Assembly: GCF_049310885.1 (NCBI RefSeq)
Contig: NZ_JBMDYO010000005.1
Span: forward strand, 62,001 to 126,000
DNA: 64,000 nt
Reading direction: 5' to 3'
Origin: CAYZJV01 sp049310885
Lineage (GTDB): Bacteria > Spirochaetota > Spirochaetia > Sphaerochaetales > Sphaerochaetaceae
How positions within the stretch are numbered: the stretch's first letter is position 1; every line of letters starts with the position of its first letter. Both the position numbers and the translations under genes were made by a program. The notes below the pieces were generated by a model that saw only the letters and a list, made by a program, of their open reading frames with translations, did no database searches and was not told the origin of the DNA. Positions 17,274 to 25,730 of this stretch are shown one piece after another.

Positions 17274-18788
17274 TTATTCTTCATCGGAGACCCAATCCAA
17301 TGTCCGTTGGACTGCTTTATTCCAAAATAGGATTTTCTCCTTACGTACAGATTCTTCCATTGCCGGTACCCATCGGGACTTCTCTTTCCAGTGTTTCGCG
17401 ACCTCTTCGAATGATTGCCAAAACTTGCTAGACAATCCAGCTGCGTATGCCGCTCCAAGAGCTGTGGTTTCCACCACTTGGGGTCGGATTACCGGAATTC
17501 CCAGTAGATCGGCTTGGAACTCCATAAGTGGTCTACTATTGGTAAGTCCCCCATCGACCTTAAGGACCTCCATCTTGATCTTGGAATCGGCCTCCATGGC
17601 ATCGAATATATCCTTCGTCTGGAAAGCTGTCGACTCGAGGGCTGCCCGGCAGATATGGGCGGCGGTCGCATATCCGGTAAGTCCTGCAATGACTCCACGC
17701 GCATCGCTACGCCAATAGGGAGCGAATAAACCACTGAAAGCTGGGACGATATAGACTCCTCCACAATCGGGAACAGATTCGGCAAGTGAATCCACCTCTG
17801 GTGCACTCTTTACAATCTTGAGATTATCTCTCACCCATTGTACCAATGATCCTGCAACAGCGATAGATCCCTCCAATGCATACATGGCCGGCTTTCCGGC
17901 TTCCCGATATGCTACAGTAGTCAACAATCCCCTGCTCGATACGGTCGGTTTCTCTCCCGTATTCACCAGGAGGAAGCAACCTGTCCCGTAGGTACTCTTA
18001 CCCTGTCCTGCAGAGAAACAGGCTTGACCGAAAAGAGCTGCCTGTTGGTCTCCAAGGATACCACAAACCGGTACCTGACCCTTGAAAGGACCGTCGGGGA
18101 CCGTGTTACCATACACTTCCCCAAAAGAGTTCACAATACGAGGTAAACTCTGTTTGGGTACATTGAATATCCCCAAAAGCCAATCATCCCACTGAAGGGA
18201 TTCGATATCCATAAACATGTATCGTGATGCATTGGTCACATCGGTAACCACCACACCCTTACCTGCTCCTCCAGTGAGATTCCAGACCAAAAAGGTATCG
18301 ACGGTACCGAAAACGACCTTCCCACTTTCGGCATCCTCCCTTAGCCCTTCAACATGATCGAGCATCCACACAATCTTAGATGCTGCAAAATAGGGGCTGG
18401 GAATCAAACCCGACTTGGCCTGCAGCTTTTGAACATCTGCCGTTGTCTTCAATTTCTCTATGAATTCAGAACCGCGCAGATCCTGCCATACAATCGCATT
18501 ATATCGGATCGTTCCGGTCTCCGGCTCCCACGCTATGACCGTTTCACGTTGGTTGGTTATACCTATGCCAGACAAATCCTTATTGGTAGCCCGTACTTTG
18601 AGCAAAGTCTGTTCTATTACTTGGACACAATTTTTCCATATCTCCTGTGGATCGTGTTCTACCCAACCGGGTTTTGGGAAAATCTGGGTATGCTCAATTT
18701 GGTGGGAGGCTTTCGGTGCTCCCGACTGATCAAATAGGATGAATCGTGTACTTGTCGTTCCCTGGTCCAACGCTCCAACGTACTTCAC
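17274..18788 (-). CDS. glpK: Glycerol kinase
   Basis: ATP-dependent phosphorylation of glycerol to glycerol 3-phosphate; FGGY family. The protein (504 residues, GTG start with AGGAGG five bases upstream) shows ALDQGTTSTRFILFD, GITNQRETVIAWE, NAIVWQDLRG, FGTVDTFLVWNLTGG, a GDQQAALFGQACF loop, GKSTYGTGCFLLVNTG and VDGGLTNSRPLMEFQADLLG. Those are diagnostic of glycerol kinase among FGGY members. It is divergent from the DRTGG cassette; a TATACT box on the minus strand at 18827-18822 may be its -10. cdaA follows 18 bases after the stop, so read-through is likely. Confidence 0.95.
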   Translation of the reverse strand: MKYVGALDQGTTSTRFILFDQSGAPKASHQIEHTQIFPKPGWVEHDPQEIWKNCVQVIEQTLLKVRATNKDLSGIGITNQRETVIAWEPETGTIRYNAIVWQDLRGSEFIEKLKTTADVQKLQAKSGLIPSPYFAASKIVWMLDHVEGLREDAESGKVVFGTVDTFLVWNLTGGAGKGVVVTDVTNASRYMFMDIESLQWDDWLLGIFNVPKQSLPRIVNSFGEVYGNTVPDGPFKGQVPVCGILGDQQAALFGQACFSAGQGKSTYGTGCFLLVNTGEKPTVSSRGLLTTVAYREAGKPAMYALEGSIAVAGSLVQWVRDNLKIVKSAPEVDSLAESVPDCGGVYIVPAFSGLFAPYWRSDARGVIAGLTGYATAAHICRAALESTAFQTKDIFDAMEADSKIKMEVLKVDGGLTNSRPLMEFQADLLGIPVIRPQVVETTALGAAYAAGLSSKFWQSFEEVAKHWKEKSRWVPAMEESVRKEKILFWNKAVQRTLDWVSDEE

Positions 18789-18821
18789 AAGGGCCTCCTC
18801 ATCTCGTGGACATCATGCTAC

Positions 18822-18873
18822 AGTATAGCTGGAAACGGAAAAACTCGCCACAGGTAATTTGGCATGGTATACT
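18822..18873. promoter_or_regulatory. Divergent -10 elements between glpK and the DRTGG cassette
   Basis: Two TATACT hexamers, each five of six bases from the -10 consensus, face opposite ways: 18827-18822 on the minus strand toward glpK, and 18868-18873 on the plus strand toward the DRTGG gene. Neither has a convincing -35 box at 17 nt, so activators or weak promoters are possible. The plus-strand box lies 18 nt before the ATG with the ribosome binding site between. Confidence 0.4.
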
Positions 18874-18891
18874 TGCAAGGAAGGAGCTTTT

Positions 18892-19236
18892 ATGACGTTG
18901 AGGGAAGTGGTTGATATCGTGCACGGGGAGGTCCTGTGTGGTGAGGAGTCGTTAGATAGGGAAGTGCAACTCGGTTTCGCATCCGATCTGATGAGCGATG
19001 TTTTAACCTTATTAGCAGATGACATCCTCCTCATTACAGGACTATCGAACAACCAGGCTATCAGGACTGCAGAAATGTCCGATATCCTGCAAATCCTATT
19101 CGTAAGAAACAAGAAACCGACAAAAACGATGATCGACCTGGCAAAGGAACACGGCATAACAATCATCACAACACCATATTCCATGTTCCGTACAAGCGGT
19201 TTGCTCTTTGGCAAAGGCTTGCAACCCGTCTACTGA
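18892..19236 (+). CDS. DRTGG-domain protein
   Basis: A 114-residue cytoplasmic protein (ATG at 18892, AAGGAG upstream) that is essentially one DRTGG-type domain: MTLREVVDIVHGEVLCGEE, GFASDLMSDVLTL, ILLITGLSNNQAIRTAEMSDI and the C-terminal GITIITTPYSMFRTSGLLF. Stand-alone DRTGG domains occur beside CBS proteins and, in clostridia and thermotogas, beside hydrogenase gene clusters. The domain is thought to bind a ligand, but none is established. It opens a three-gene plus-strand unit (13 bases to the ATPase gene), so its likely role is as a sensor or regulator for the hydrogenase-like protein. Confidence 0.78.
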   Translation: MTLREVVDIVHGEVLCGEESLDREVQLGFASDLMSDVLTLLADDILLITGLSNNQAIRTAEMSDILQILFVRNKKPTKTMIDLAKEHGITIITTPYSMFRTSGLLFGKGLQPVY

Positions 19237-19249
19237 AAAGGAGCCACGC

Positions 19250-19681
19250 ATGCATGTCTCATACGCGGTTCAAGCTGGCGATTTTTCGAATGCCGGAAAT
19301 GTCTCTAGCACAGTAAAAGGACTTCTGAAACAACTGAATATCGATCCAGCACATACCAAACGGATAATCGTCGCTCTCTACGAGGCGGAGGTCAATGTGG
19401 TCGCCCACTCATTCGGTGGGGAGATCACGTGTGAGATTGAACCTGATATCGTTCATATTACAGTAAGCGATAGAGGTCCCGGCATCCCCAATCTCGAACT
19501 TGCCATGACCGAAGGCTGGTCTACTGCTACGCCAGAGGTGAGGGAAATGGGATTCGGTGCAGGTATGGGACTTTCGAATATCCGAAAGAATGCCGACAAG
19601 CTCAGAATCGATACCGGAGCCGATCGTCCTACGTCGATTTTCATGCAGTTCTTCCTTGATCGGGAGGCTGCACATGCATGA
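19250..19681 (+). CDS. Anti-sigma/RsbW-type HATPase_c protein
   Basis: A 143-residue GHKL ATPase-domain protein without histidine-kinase H-box. The N-box is EAEVNVVAH (Asn49), the G1 box VSDRGPGIP (Asp74), and the G2 box GFGAGMGLSNI (101-111). Such single-domain proteins include anti-sigma factors SpoIIAB/RsbW and switch kinases, and similar ones accompany [FeFe]-hydrogenase operons in Firmicutes and Thermotogae. AAAAGGAG precedes the ATG at 19250. It overlaps the hydrogenase-like gene by eight bases, implying coupled translation. No partner sigma factor or anti-anti-sigma factor is encoded nearby, so its target is unknown. Confidence 0.82.
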   Translation: MHVSYAVQAGDFSNAGNVSSTVKGLLKQLNIDPAHTKRIIVALYEAEVNVVAHSFGGEITCEIEPDIVHITVSDRGPGIPNLELAMTEGWSTATPEVREMGFGAGMGLSNIRKNADKLRIDTGADRPTSIFMQFFLDREAAHA

Positions 19682-21023
19682 CCAACCTTTCCACCATACG
19701 CTCATGGTCCGTGAGGATCTCTGCCGGGGCTGCACCCATTGCATGAAACGGTGCCCTACTGAGGCAATCCGTATTACAGGAGGCAAGGCCAAGGTCGATC
19801 CCGAGCGCTGTGTTGATTGTGGACAATGTATGGACGCATGCCCCCATGACGCAATTGTGATCGAACAGAACGATTTCAACCAGATCTACCAGTACACCCA
19901 TCGGGTAGCAATCATACCTTCTCTCATGATTGGACAATTCGAAGACTCTGTATCTGAATCGGATATGATAGAGGCGTTGCACAAGATTGGGTTCACCCAT
20001 GTCCATTATGCCGAATTTGGTGTCGATATCCTGAAGACCTTGGGAAACCGAATAAGTGTCTATGCCGATGATCATCCTGTGGTTTCATCCTACTGTCCAG
20101 CAGTTGTACGACTCATACAGTTACGGTATCCGACGCTGCTTCCACATGTGAACCTCATGCGTACTCCAGCGCAAATCACAGCCCTGTATGCCAGGGCAGA
20201 CTTGGAAGAACAGGGAATCGCCAGTTCTGATATCGGAATTTTCTACATAACTCCCTGTGCTGCCAAGTATGCACAAATTAAGACACCCGGATCAGCGACC
20301 GAAGGTCTTATCCAAGGTGGCCTGAACCTCGATTCTGTGTTCAATCTCATGCAAGGATATCTAGCCCAACGTTCCGACAGGGTCCATGGTACGAAAAAGA
20401 TTTGGGAAAGCCCCACCATCACCGGTCCGGCCTTTCTCTGGAGTCTTACGAAAGGTGAAAGTTCCAGCATGCAAGGTAGAACACTCTCTATCGATGAGAT
20501 CCACAATGTGATCGAATTCCTAGAATTGGTAGAGGATGAAAGGCACGAGAATATCGATTTCCTGGAGCTTCGTGCCTGCGATACTGGATGTACGGGAGGC
20601 ATATTGACCGCGAGGAACCGTTTCTTGGCTACAGAGAGAATTAAACACCACGCACAAACACTTGCAAACGAACTTGATAATGCGACAAAGGACAAGATCC
20701 TCTCCCTATCGAGTCAATTGATTCATAACTTGAAGGTTGATCGGATTGTGGCTAAGAAATCACTCCAGCTTGATGTAGATGTCTCTTTGGCAATTAAGAA
20801 GATGGAGAAGATACGCCGTATTACAGAAGTATTACCTGGTATTGACTGTGGCCTGTGCGGCAGTCCGACCTGCAAGGCTTTGGCAGAGGATATCGCAAGA
20901 AGCAATGCCAGCATACGCCGTTGTCTCGTGTTGAAAATGAAAGATCCCCATGGATTGAACAATCTTGCCAAAATATGGGGGGAAGCAGTCCCTCAACAAC
21001 AAAGTCCTACAACGGAAGCTTAA
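19674..21023 (+). CDS. Non-classical [FeFe]-hydrogenase-like iron-sulfur protein
   Basis: A 449-residue protein (ATG 19674, GGGAGG upstream). Residues 17-27 and 46-56 form two ferredoxin [4Fe-4S] motifs (C-x2-C-x2-C-x3-C). Residues about 75-335 are a hydrogenase large-subunit domain keeping the four H-cluster cysteines: Cys141 (SSYCP), Cys195 (TPCAAK), Cys302 and Cys306 (ACDTGC). The tail has a third cluster motif with Cys392, 395, 400 and 417, like PF04060. Compared with classical enzymes, the proton-relay Cys of TSCCP is Tyr140, and the Met of the third motif is Arg300. This fits the putative sensory group C/D proteins rather than an H2-producing enzyme. No PAS or kinase domain is attached. 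Its 3' end overlaps the peptidase gene. Confidence 0.85.
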   Translation: MHDQPFHHTLMVREDLCRGCTHCMKRCPTEAIRITGGKAKVDPERCVDCGQCMDACPHDAIVIEQNDFNQIYQYTHRVAIIPSLMIGQFEDSVSESDMIEALHKIGFTHVHYAEFGVDILKTLGNRISVYADDHPVVSSYCPAVVRLIQLRYPTLLPHVNLMRTPAQITALYARADLEEQGIASSDIGIFYITPCAAKYAQIKTPGSATEGLIQGGLNLDSVFNLMQGYLAQRSDRVHGTKKIWESPTITGPAFLWSLTKGESSSMQGRTLSIDEIHNVIEFLELVEDERHENIDFLELRACDTGCTGGILTARNRFLATERIKHHAQTLANELDNATKDKILSLSSQLIHNLKVDRIVAKKSLQLDVDVSLAIKKMEKIRRITEVLPGIDCGLCGSPTCKALAEDIARSNASIRRCLVLKMKDPHGLNNLAKIWGEAVPQQQSPTTEA

Positions 21024-24006
21024 TCGCCTCAACACGCATCCGCTCACTCATTGCAGCCTCCCGTTCCAGGATCTCTTGTCCCGCGATCACCACGGCACTG
21101 GTCTTTTGATCCATTGAACGCAGAAGCTCAGCGGCTGCTACCTTCACATCATCTACGGTAGTCTCCAAAGTCCACGCACGTCGTTCGGCTCGGAAAGCAT
21201 CGGTAATTCCGTACAACGCCCTTCTGAAGGCTATCATTGAGGCCTGTTTCGGATAAAGGGGGCGCAACTCTCGGCTTATAATAGAAATGATTGCTAGATC
21301 AACCAATTCTTGATCTACCCCATCTTGTGCAATACGCTCAAGTACAGAACGGAAATCCTGCAAGGTTCCATCGACCCTAGGATCACGATAGCTAGAAAAG
21401 ACACAGAGTCGTTCCAACATGTCGATATGGGCACTTACTCCATATGCCCCGCCAACGCCCCTTACTTGTTCCCACAGATGGTTTGTCGTGAGGATATGAG
21501 CAAGCACTGCCTGATGGCTTTGGATTGGGGAAAAAGGATCGGCTGCCCTACAGACCAACGCACTGAAACTAACAGATGAGGGAATACGGAATACTTCAAG
21601 TGATTGCCCAAAGTCTTCCTGAGTATCATGAATTTCCATCACTGGCATGACCACGGTCTGTGATTCGGGAAAACTTTCGACGAATCTTTGCACAGAAATC
21701 TCACTCTCATGCAGGTCATCAGGGGAGGCACACAGGTGCAATGCCAATCTTCCTCTATCAACGACACGTCTTTGCAAGGCTTTCAGTGATATTCCGATAG
21801 CCTTTACTACTTCGCCATGGTTCCTCTCGATTCCCACAAGGTGCAACCACTGGTCCAATCCATTCCACATCTCATTCTGTTTAAGGATACTGGAGAAATT
21901 AGCAGAAGCCCGTTGGGATGCGTACATCTGGCCAGAACTTGAAACGTTCGATTCATAGTCGCTAATCAGATCATTTAACACCGCTCCTATTCTTTCTGGA
22001 TCGTCGACATTGGCTCTCTGGAGAATATCGGAAAGTATCGAGAACGCAGATTCTTGGTCCCGTTGCAAGCATTTCAGCCGAAAGGCAAGTCCGCTTCTGG
22101 TTGTTTTAGTGCTCTGTGCCATAGAGGAGTTTTCCAAGAATAGATGGAGACCTCCGGTCGATTGTCGCAACTTGACGGCTACCTGGTCATAAGATAAATC
22201 GTCCACTCCACTCATATGGAGAAGTCGCGTGAACAATGGAAGAAGAAGCTGCTCCTCTTCATCAAGATCGCCCACAGAAAACATACCATCAAGATAGACG
22301 ATACCATTGGTTTCCATACTCTGGAGGTATAGAGGTACCGTGGAAGCTTGGACCAATTGTTGTGGCAAATTGCGGATTGTTTCAGGCAAATCCTCTTTTA
22401 AAAGCTTCGGTATGGTAGCCAGATCCTCTGGTGTGTCACGCTGTTCTTCAAATCTTGAAAAACGTTCTGACTGCTGTCGAAGGATTTCCATTCCATCCTT
22501 ACCAAGTTTTTCCTTTACCTCGTCCAACCGCTGTTCGATCGCCGCCTCCAAACGCTTTTTATGGTTGGCATCGGGCTTTACCACTAAAAGGCAACGATGG
22601 GGATTATCCAATAGGTGTTTCTCAATCCATTGTTCGAAATATCCATCGGAAGAGAATAACGTTCCCTCTGGGGAACTCGTTGCCCCTACCAACTCTTTCA
22701 GCTTTTCCAATGAGGGTGCAACGGATATCGTTACATGGGGTTTCTGTCCCTGCAGCCACCCCCGTACTGCCCTATTCATAGCACGTAGCCCCATCGGAAT
22801 ATCTCCATTCGGCTCTTGCAGAAGAAATTCCTGTCGTTTGATGGCATTGAGGACCAGGGATTTCGGAATCCCCTCATCTACGATTGCTTTCAATGTATCG
22901 AGAACCAGCTGTTGTGCCTGTTGGGCTTTGTCTGGGTCGATTCCCTTGAATCCTACTGTGAACGGCAATTGTCTAAAGCTGGTATCCATGCCACTCACCT
23001 GAGAGATATCCTTTGCCAGTTGGGAGTCGATTATCGCCTTATATAGTGGAGCCCCAGGATTTCCCAATAGAATATCGGTAAGTACAGACAAGGTCAGGAC
23101 CTCCAGCGGGTCCTCTACTACCGAAGTGGACCAACTAATCGCTACCGTAGCATCTTCCTGTAGTACAGAATCTCCGTCAGCGGGGCTTGTAGTAACTACT
23201 GTTTTGGGTTTGGTCCAAGGCTTAGCTAAAGAAGTGGGTCCACTCGCGTTCATTGAGGAGATATCAGCAAGATACTGTTCATCTAGAAATGATAGACGTT
23301 CGTCGATATCTTGGTTTCCGTAGAGGAAGAGGCGACAATTGGAGGGATGGTAATGGGAGGCGTAATAACCGACGAATTGACGATAATCGAGTTTGATTAT
23401 GTCCTGGGGATCGCCTCCGGACTCGTAGAAATAGGGAGTATCAGGAAAGAGGCTCCTGATACTCTGACGACCTACGATCGAGTCATGGTCGCTCAATTCT
23501 CCTAACATCTCATTGAAGACTACACCACCGAAATTCAACGACCCATCCTCAGTTGCGTCGATTCTGATTCCCTCTTGCCAGAAAGTCTCCTCACGTAGGA
23601 GGGGATTGAATACGGCATCGGCGTAGACAGAGAAGAGGTTCTCGAAATCCTTTTTCAAAGGTGACGCAGCGGGATACACGGTATAATCCGGATATGTCAT
23701 TGCATTCATGAATGTATTGGCGCTTCCCTTGAGAAGGGACATGAAGGGATCCCGGACCGGATAACGTTTGGAACCAGCGAGTATACAGTGTTCTATGATA
23801 TGTGGAGTGCCGCAATCGTTTACTGGTGGTGTTTTGAAAATGAAAGCGAATAAATTTTCAGTATCATCGTTTGCGACATGGTAGACCTCCATTCCCGACA
23901 TACGATGGCGGAAAAAGTAGCCATAGCCGTGATAATCATCGAGTACATCGATCGATTCCAGAACAAAACCGTGGATCTCATCACCTGGCATTAATGCTAC
24001 ACTCAC
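21007..24006 (-). CDS. M16C zinc metalloprotease, presequence-peptidase (PreP) type
   Basis: About 999 residues. The inverted zinc motif HxxEH is in CGTPHIIEHCILAGSKRYP, followed by FMSLLKGSANTFMNAMTYPDYTVYP; this opening is diagnostic of the PreP/M16C subfamily, which degrades unfolded peptides inside a closed two-lobe chamber. An M16C-associated middle domain and a second, inactive M16 lobe fill the rest. The GTG at 24006 is chosen because AGGAGG stands five bases upstream; no signal peptide follows, so a cytoplasmic location is inferred. It converges on the hydrogenase-like gene with a 17-base overlap and is divergent from nfo. Confidence 0.9.
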   Translation of the reverse strand: MSVALMPGDEIHGFVLESIDVLDDYHGYGYFFRHRMSGMEVYHVANDDTENLFAFIFKTPPVNDCGTPHIIEHCILAGSKRYPVRDPFMSLLKGSANTFMNAMTYPDYTVYPAASPLKKDFENLFSVYADAVFNPLLREETFWQEGIRIDATEDGSLNFGGVVFNEMLGELSDHDSIVGRQSIRSLFPDTPYFYESGGDPQDIIKLDYRQFVGYYASHYHPSNCRLFLYGNQDIDERLSFLDEQYLADISSMNASGPTSLAKPWTKPKTVVTTSPADGDSVLQEDATVAISWSTSVVEDPLEVLTLSVLTDILLGNPGAPLYKAIIDSQLAKDISQVSGMDTSFRQLPFTVGFKGIDPDKAQQAQQLVLDTLKAIVDEGIPKSLVLNAIKRQEFLLQEPNGDIPMGLRAMNRAVRGWLQGQKPHVTISVAPSLEKLKELVGATSSPEGTLFSSDGYFEQWIEKHLLDNPHRCLLVVKPDANHKKRLEAAIEQRLDEVKEKLGKDGMEILRQQSERFSRFEEQRDTPEDLATIPKLLKEDLPETIRNLPQQLVQASTVPLYLQSMETNGIVYLDGMFSVGDLDEEEQLLLPLFTRLLHMSGVDDLSYDQVAVKLRQSTGGLHLFLENSSMAQSTKTTRSGLAFRLKCLQRDQESAFSILSDILQRANVDDPERIGAVLNDLISDYESNVSSSGQMYASQRASANFSSILKQNEMWNGLDQWLHLVGIERNHGEVVKAIGISLKALQRRVVDRGRLALHLCASPDDLHESEISVQRFVESFPESQTVVMPVMEIHDTQEDFGQSLEVFRIPSSVSFSALVCRAADPFSPIQSHQAVLAHILTTNHLWEQVRGVGGAYGVSAHIDMLERLCVFSSYRDPRVDGTLQDFRSVLERIAQDGVDQELVDLAIISIISRELRPLYPKQASMIAFRRALYGITDAFRAERRAWTLETTVDDVKVAAAELLRSMDQKTSAVVIAGQEILEREAAMSERMRVEAIKLPL

Positions 24007-24106
24007 AAAAACCTCCTGTCGGCATGACACTGTGAGAAGTTAACACGAGCTGTTTCGATTGACAACCCTTCGCTTCTTCCGTACCTTCAAGAAGAGAGGT
24101 GTATGC

Positions 24107-24958
24107 ATGCATTATATTGGAGCACATGTGAGCGCTGCCGGTGGTGTACATAACGCTGTTGAGAACGCACTGTCAATTGGGGCTAATGCTTTCGCCCTTT
24201 TCACCAAGAACCAGAAACAGTGGAAGGTTCCCCCTCTGACGGAAGAGCAGATTGAGCTGTTCAAGCAGGCTATGGCAGATGGAGGTTTCATCGCTGAGCA
24301 GGTATTGCCTCATGACGGCTATCTTATAAACCTGGGCAACCCCGATCCACAGAAACGGAGGATCAGTGTACAGGCCTTTGTGGATGAGATGAAGAGAGTC
24401 CAGCAATTGGGTCTCGATCGGCTTAACTTCCACCCTGGTGCCCATTTAAAGCAAATCGATCCCGATGATTGTATGACTTTGATAGCTGAGGGTATAGATG
24501 AAGCTCTCCAAGAAACCGAGGGAGTATATGCCGTAATAGAGACTACGGCAGGGCAAGGGTCGGCTCTGGGAAGGACGTTCGAAGAGGTCGCCCGGATTAT
24601 CGAGAAGGTCAAACATAAAGATCGAGTCGGTGTATGTATAGATACCTGTCATATCTTCGCTGCCGGATACGACATCAGGACCCAAGAATCCTTTTCATCG
24701 GTAATGGAGGAATATGATAGGATCATCGGTTTCAACCGATTGATGGGAATGCATCTCAATGACGCTAAAAGCGATTATGATAGTCATGTGGACCGCCACT
24801 CTCCTTTGGGAAAGGGAAACTTAGGTTTGGAACCCTTCAAGGCTATGATGGTTGATCCAAGATTCTTGAATATTCCACTAATTCTGGAAACCACCGATCC
24901 TGAGCTATGGAAAGCCGAGGTAGAGATGTTACGTGGATTCGCCAATCATGAGGCATGA
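24107..24958 (+). CDS. nfo: Endonuclease IV (AP endonuclease)
   Basis: Zinc-dependent AP endonuclease for base excision repair, TIM-barrel fold. From the ATG at 24107 (AGAGAGG upstream) it has 283 residues starting MHYIGAHVSAAGGVHNAVENA. The family metal-ligand segments are visible: LNFHPGAH, VIETTAGQGSALG, GVCIDTCHIFAAGYDI, GMHLNDAKSDYDSHVDRHSPLGKG and LILETTDPELW. The reading frame extends a little upstream, but that part lacks family likeness. A possible TTGACA at 24059 may be its -35 box. The glycerophosphodiesterase follows directly. Confidence 0.95.
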   Translation: MHYIGAHVSAAGGVHNAVENALSIGANAFALFTKNQKQWKVPPLTEEQIELFKQAMADGGFIAEQVLPHDGYLINLGNPDPQKRRISVQAFVDEMKRVQQLGLDRLNFHPGAHLKQIDPDDCMTLIAEGIDEALQETEGVYAVIETTAGQGSALGRTFEEVARIIEKVKHKDRVGVCIDTCHIFAAGYDIRTQESFSSVMEEYDRIIGFNRLMGMHLNDAKSDYDSHVDRHSPLGKGNLGLEPFKAMMVDPRFLNIPLILETTDPELWKAEVEMLRGFANHEA

Positions 24959-24962
24959 TCGG

Positions 24963-25730
24963 ATGCCCTCCCTATTCCCGGAGGCTGGACGACCGTTGAT
25001 TTTTGGTCATCGTGGTTTCTCGTCATTGGCGCCTGAGAACACGATGAAGGCATTCGACCTATGTTTAAAGAAGGGCATTGGCGGTATTGAGCTCGATATC
25101 CACCTCTGTAAAAGTGGAGAATTGGTGGTGATCCATGACCATAACCTCCAACGCTTAGCAGGTGTTTCAGCTCGTGTCGAAGAGCTGACACTACAAGAAT
25201 TGCAGCGACTTGATGTTGGATCACATAAAGACCCAAAATTTGCTGGAGAACGGATTCCTACCCTCAGACAGGTGTTTGAAACCTATGGGAGTGCTTTTTA
25301 TTACGACATCGAATTGAAGGTTGGAGGAACAAGAGATACCGGAATTGCAAGCAAGACATGGCAATTGATAAAAGAATTACAGATGGAGTCAGCTGTCCTT
25401 GTCTCCAGCTTCAACCCATTTGCAATTAGATATTTCAATCGTGAAAGTAATCATACCCTTCCCTCTGCGGTAATATTCAGTGAAGCCGAGGAGGTCCCAA
25501 AGGCATTACAACATGGTTGGGGACGCCATATAGCGCATGCGACTGTCTTGAAGCCAGACTCTCTGCTCGTGAATACGAAGATGATGGCAAAATTTTCCAA
25601 GAGGAAAGGGTTCCCGATTCTTGCATGGACGGTAGATGACCGTAATGCAGGAACCAATCTCCTCTCCCTTGGAGTAGATGGATTGATTTCCAATAATCCA
25701 AGCTTATTTGAAGAGGTATCGCATAAGTAG
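24963..25730 (+). CDS. Glycerophosphodiester phosphodiesterase
   Basis: Hydrolyses glycerophosphodiesters to glycerol 3-phosphate and an alcohol. GDPD-family marks: FGHRGFSSLAPENTMKAF (catalytic His and the ENT motif), GIGGIELDIHLCKSGELVVIHDHNLQR, PTLRQVFETYG, YDIELKVG and a C-terminal AWTVDDRNAGTNLLSLGVDGLISNNP. No signal peptide is seen, so a cytoplasmic enzyme is likely. The start is uncertain: ATGs at 24933, 24948 and 24963 are in frame; the last has GAGG nine bases upstream and does not overlap nfo. The product would feed the same pool as GlpK. Its 3' end overlaps the LPP20-like gene by 27 bases. Confidence 0.9.
   Translation: MPSLFPEAGRPLIFGHRGFSSLAPENTMKAFDLCLKKGIGGIELDIHLCKSGELVVIHDHNLQRLAGVSARVEELTLQELQRLDVGSHKDPKFAGERIPTLRQVFETYGSAFYYDIELKVGGTRDTGIASKTWQLIKELQMESAVLVSSFNPFAIRYFNRESNHTLPSAVIFSEAEEVPKALQHGWGRHIAHATVLKPDSLLVNTKMMAKFSKRKGFPILAWTVDDRNAGTNLLSLGVDGLISNNPSLFEEVSHK

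Noticed and set aside
19674..21023. A classical energy-metabolism [FeFe] hydrogenase
   Set aside because: The proton-relay Cys and the motif Met are replaced, and no partner subunits or maturases are nearby.
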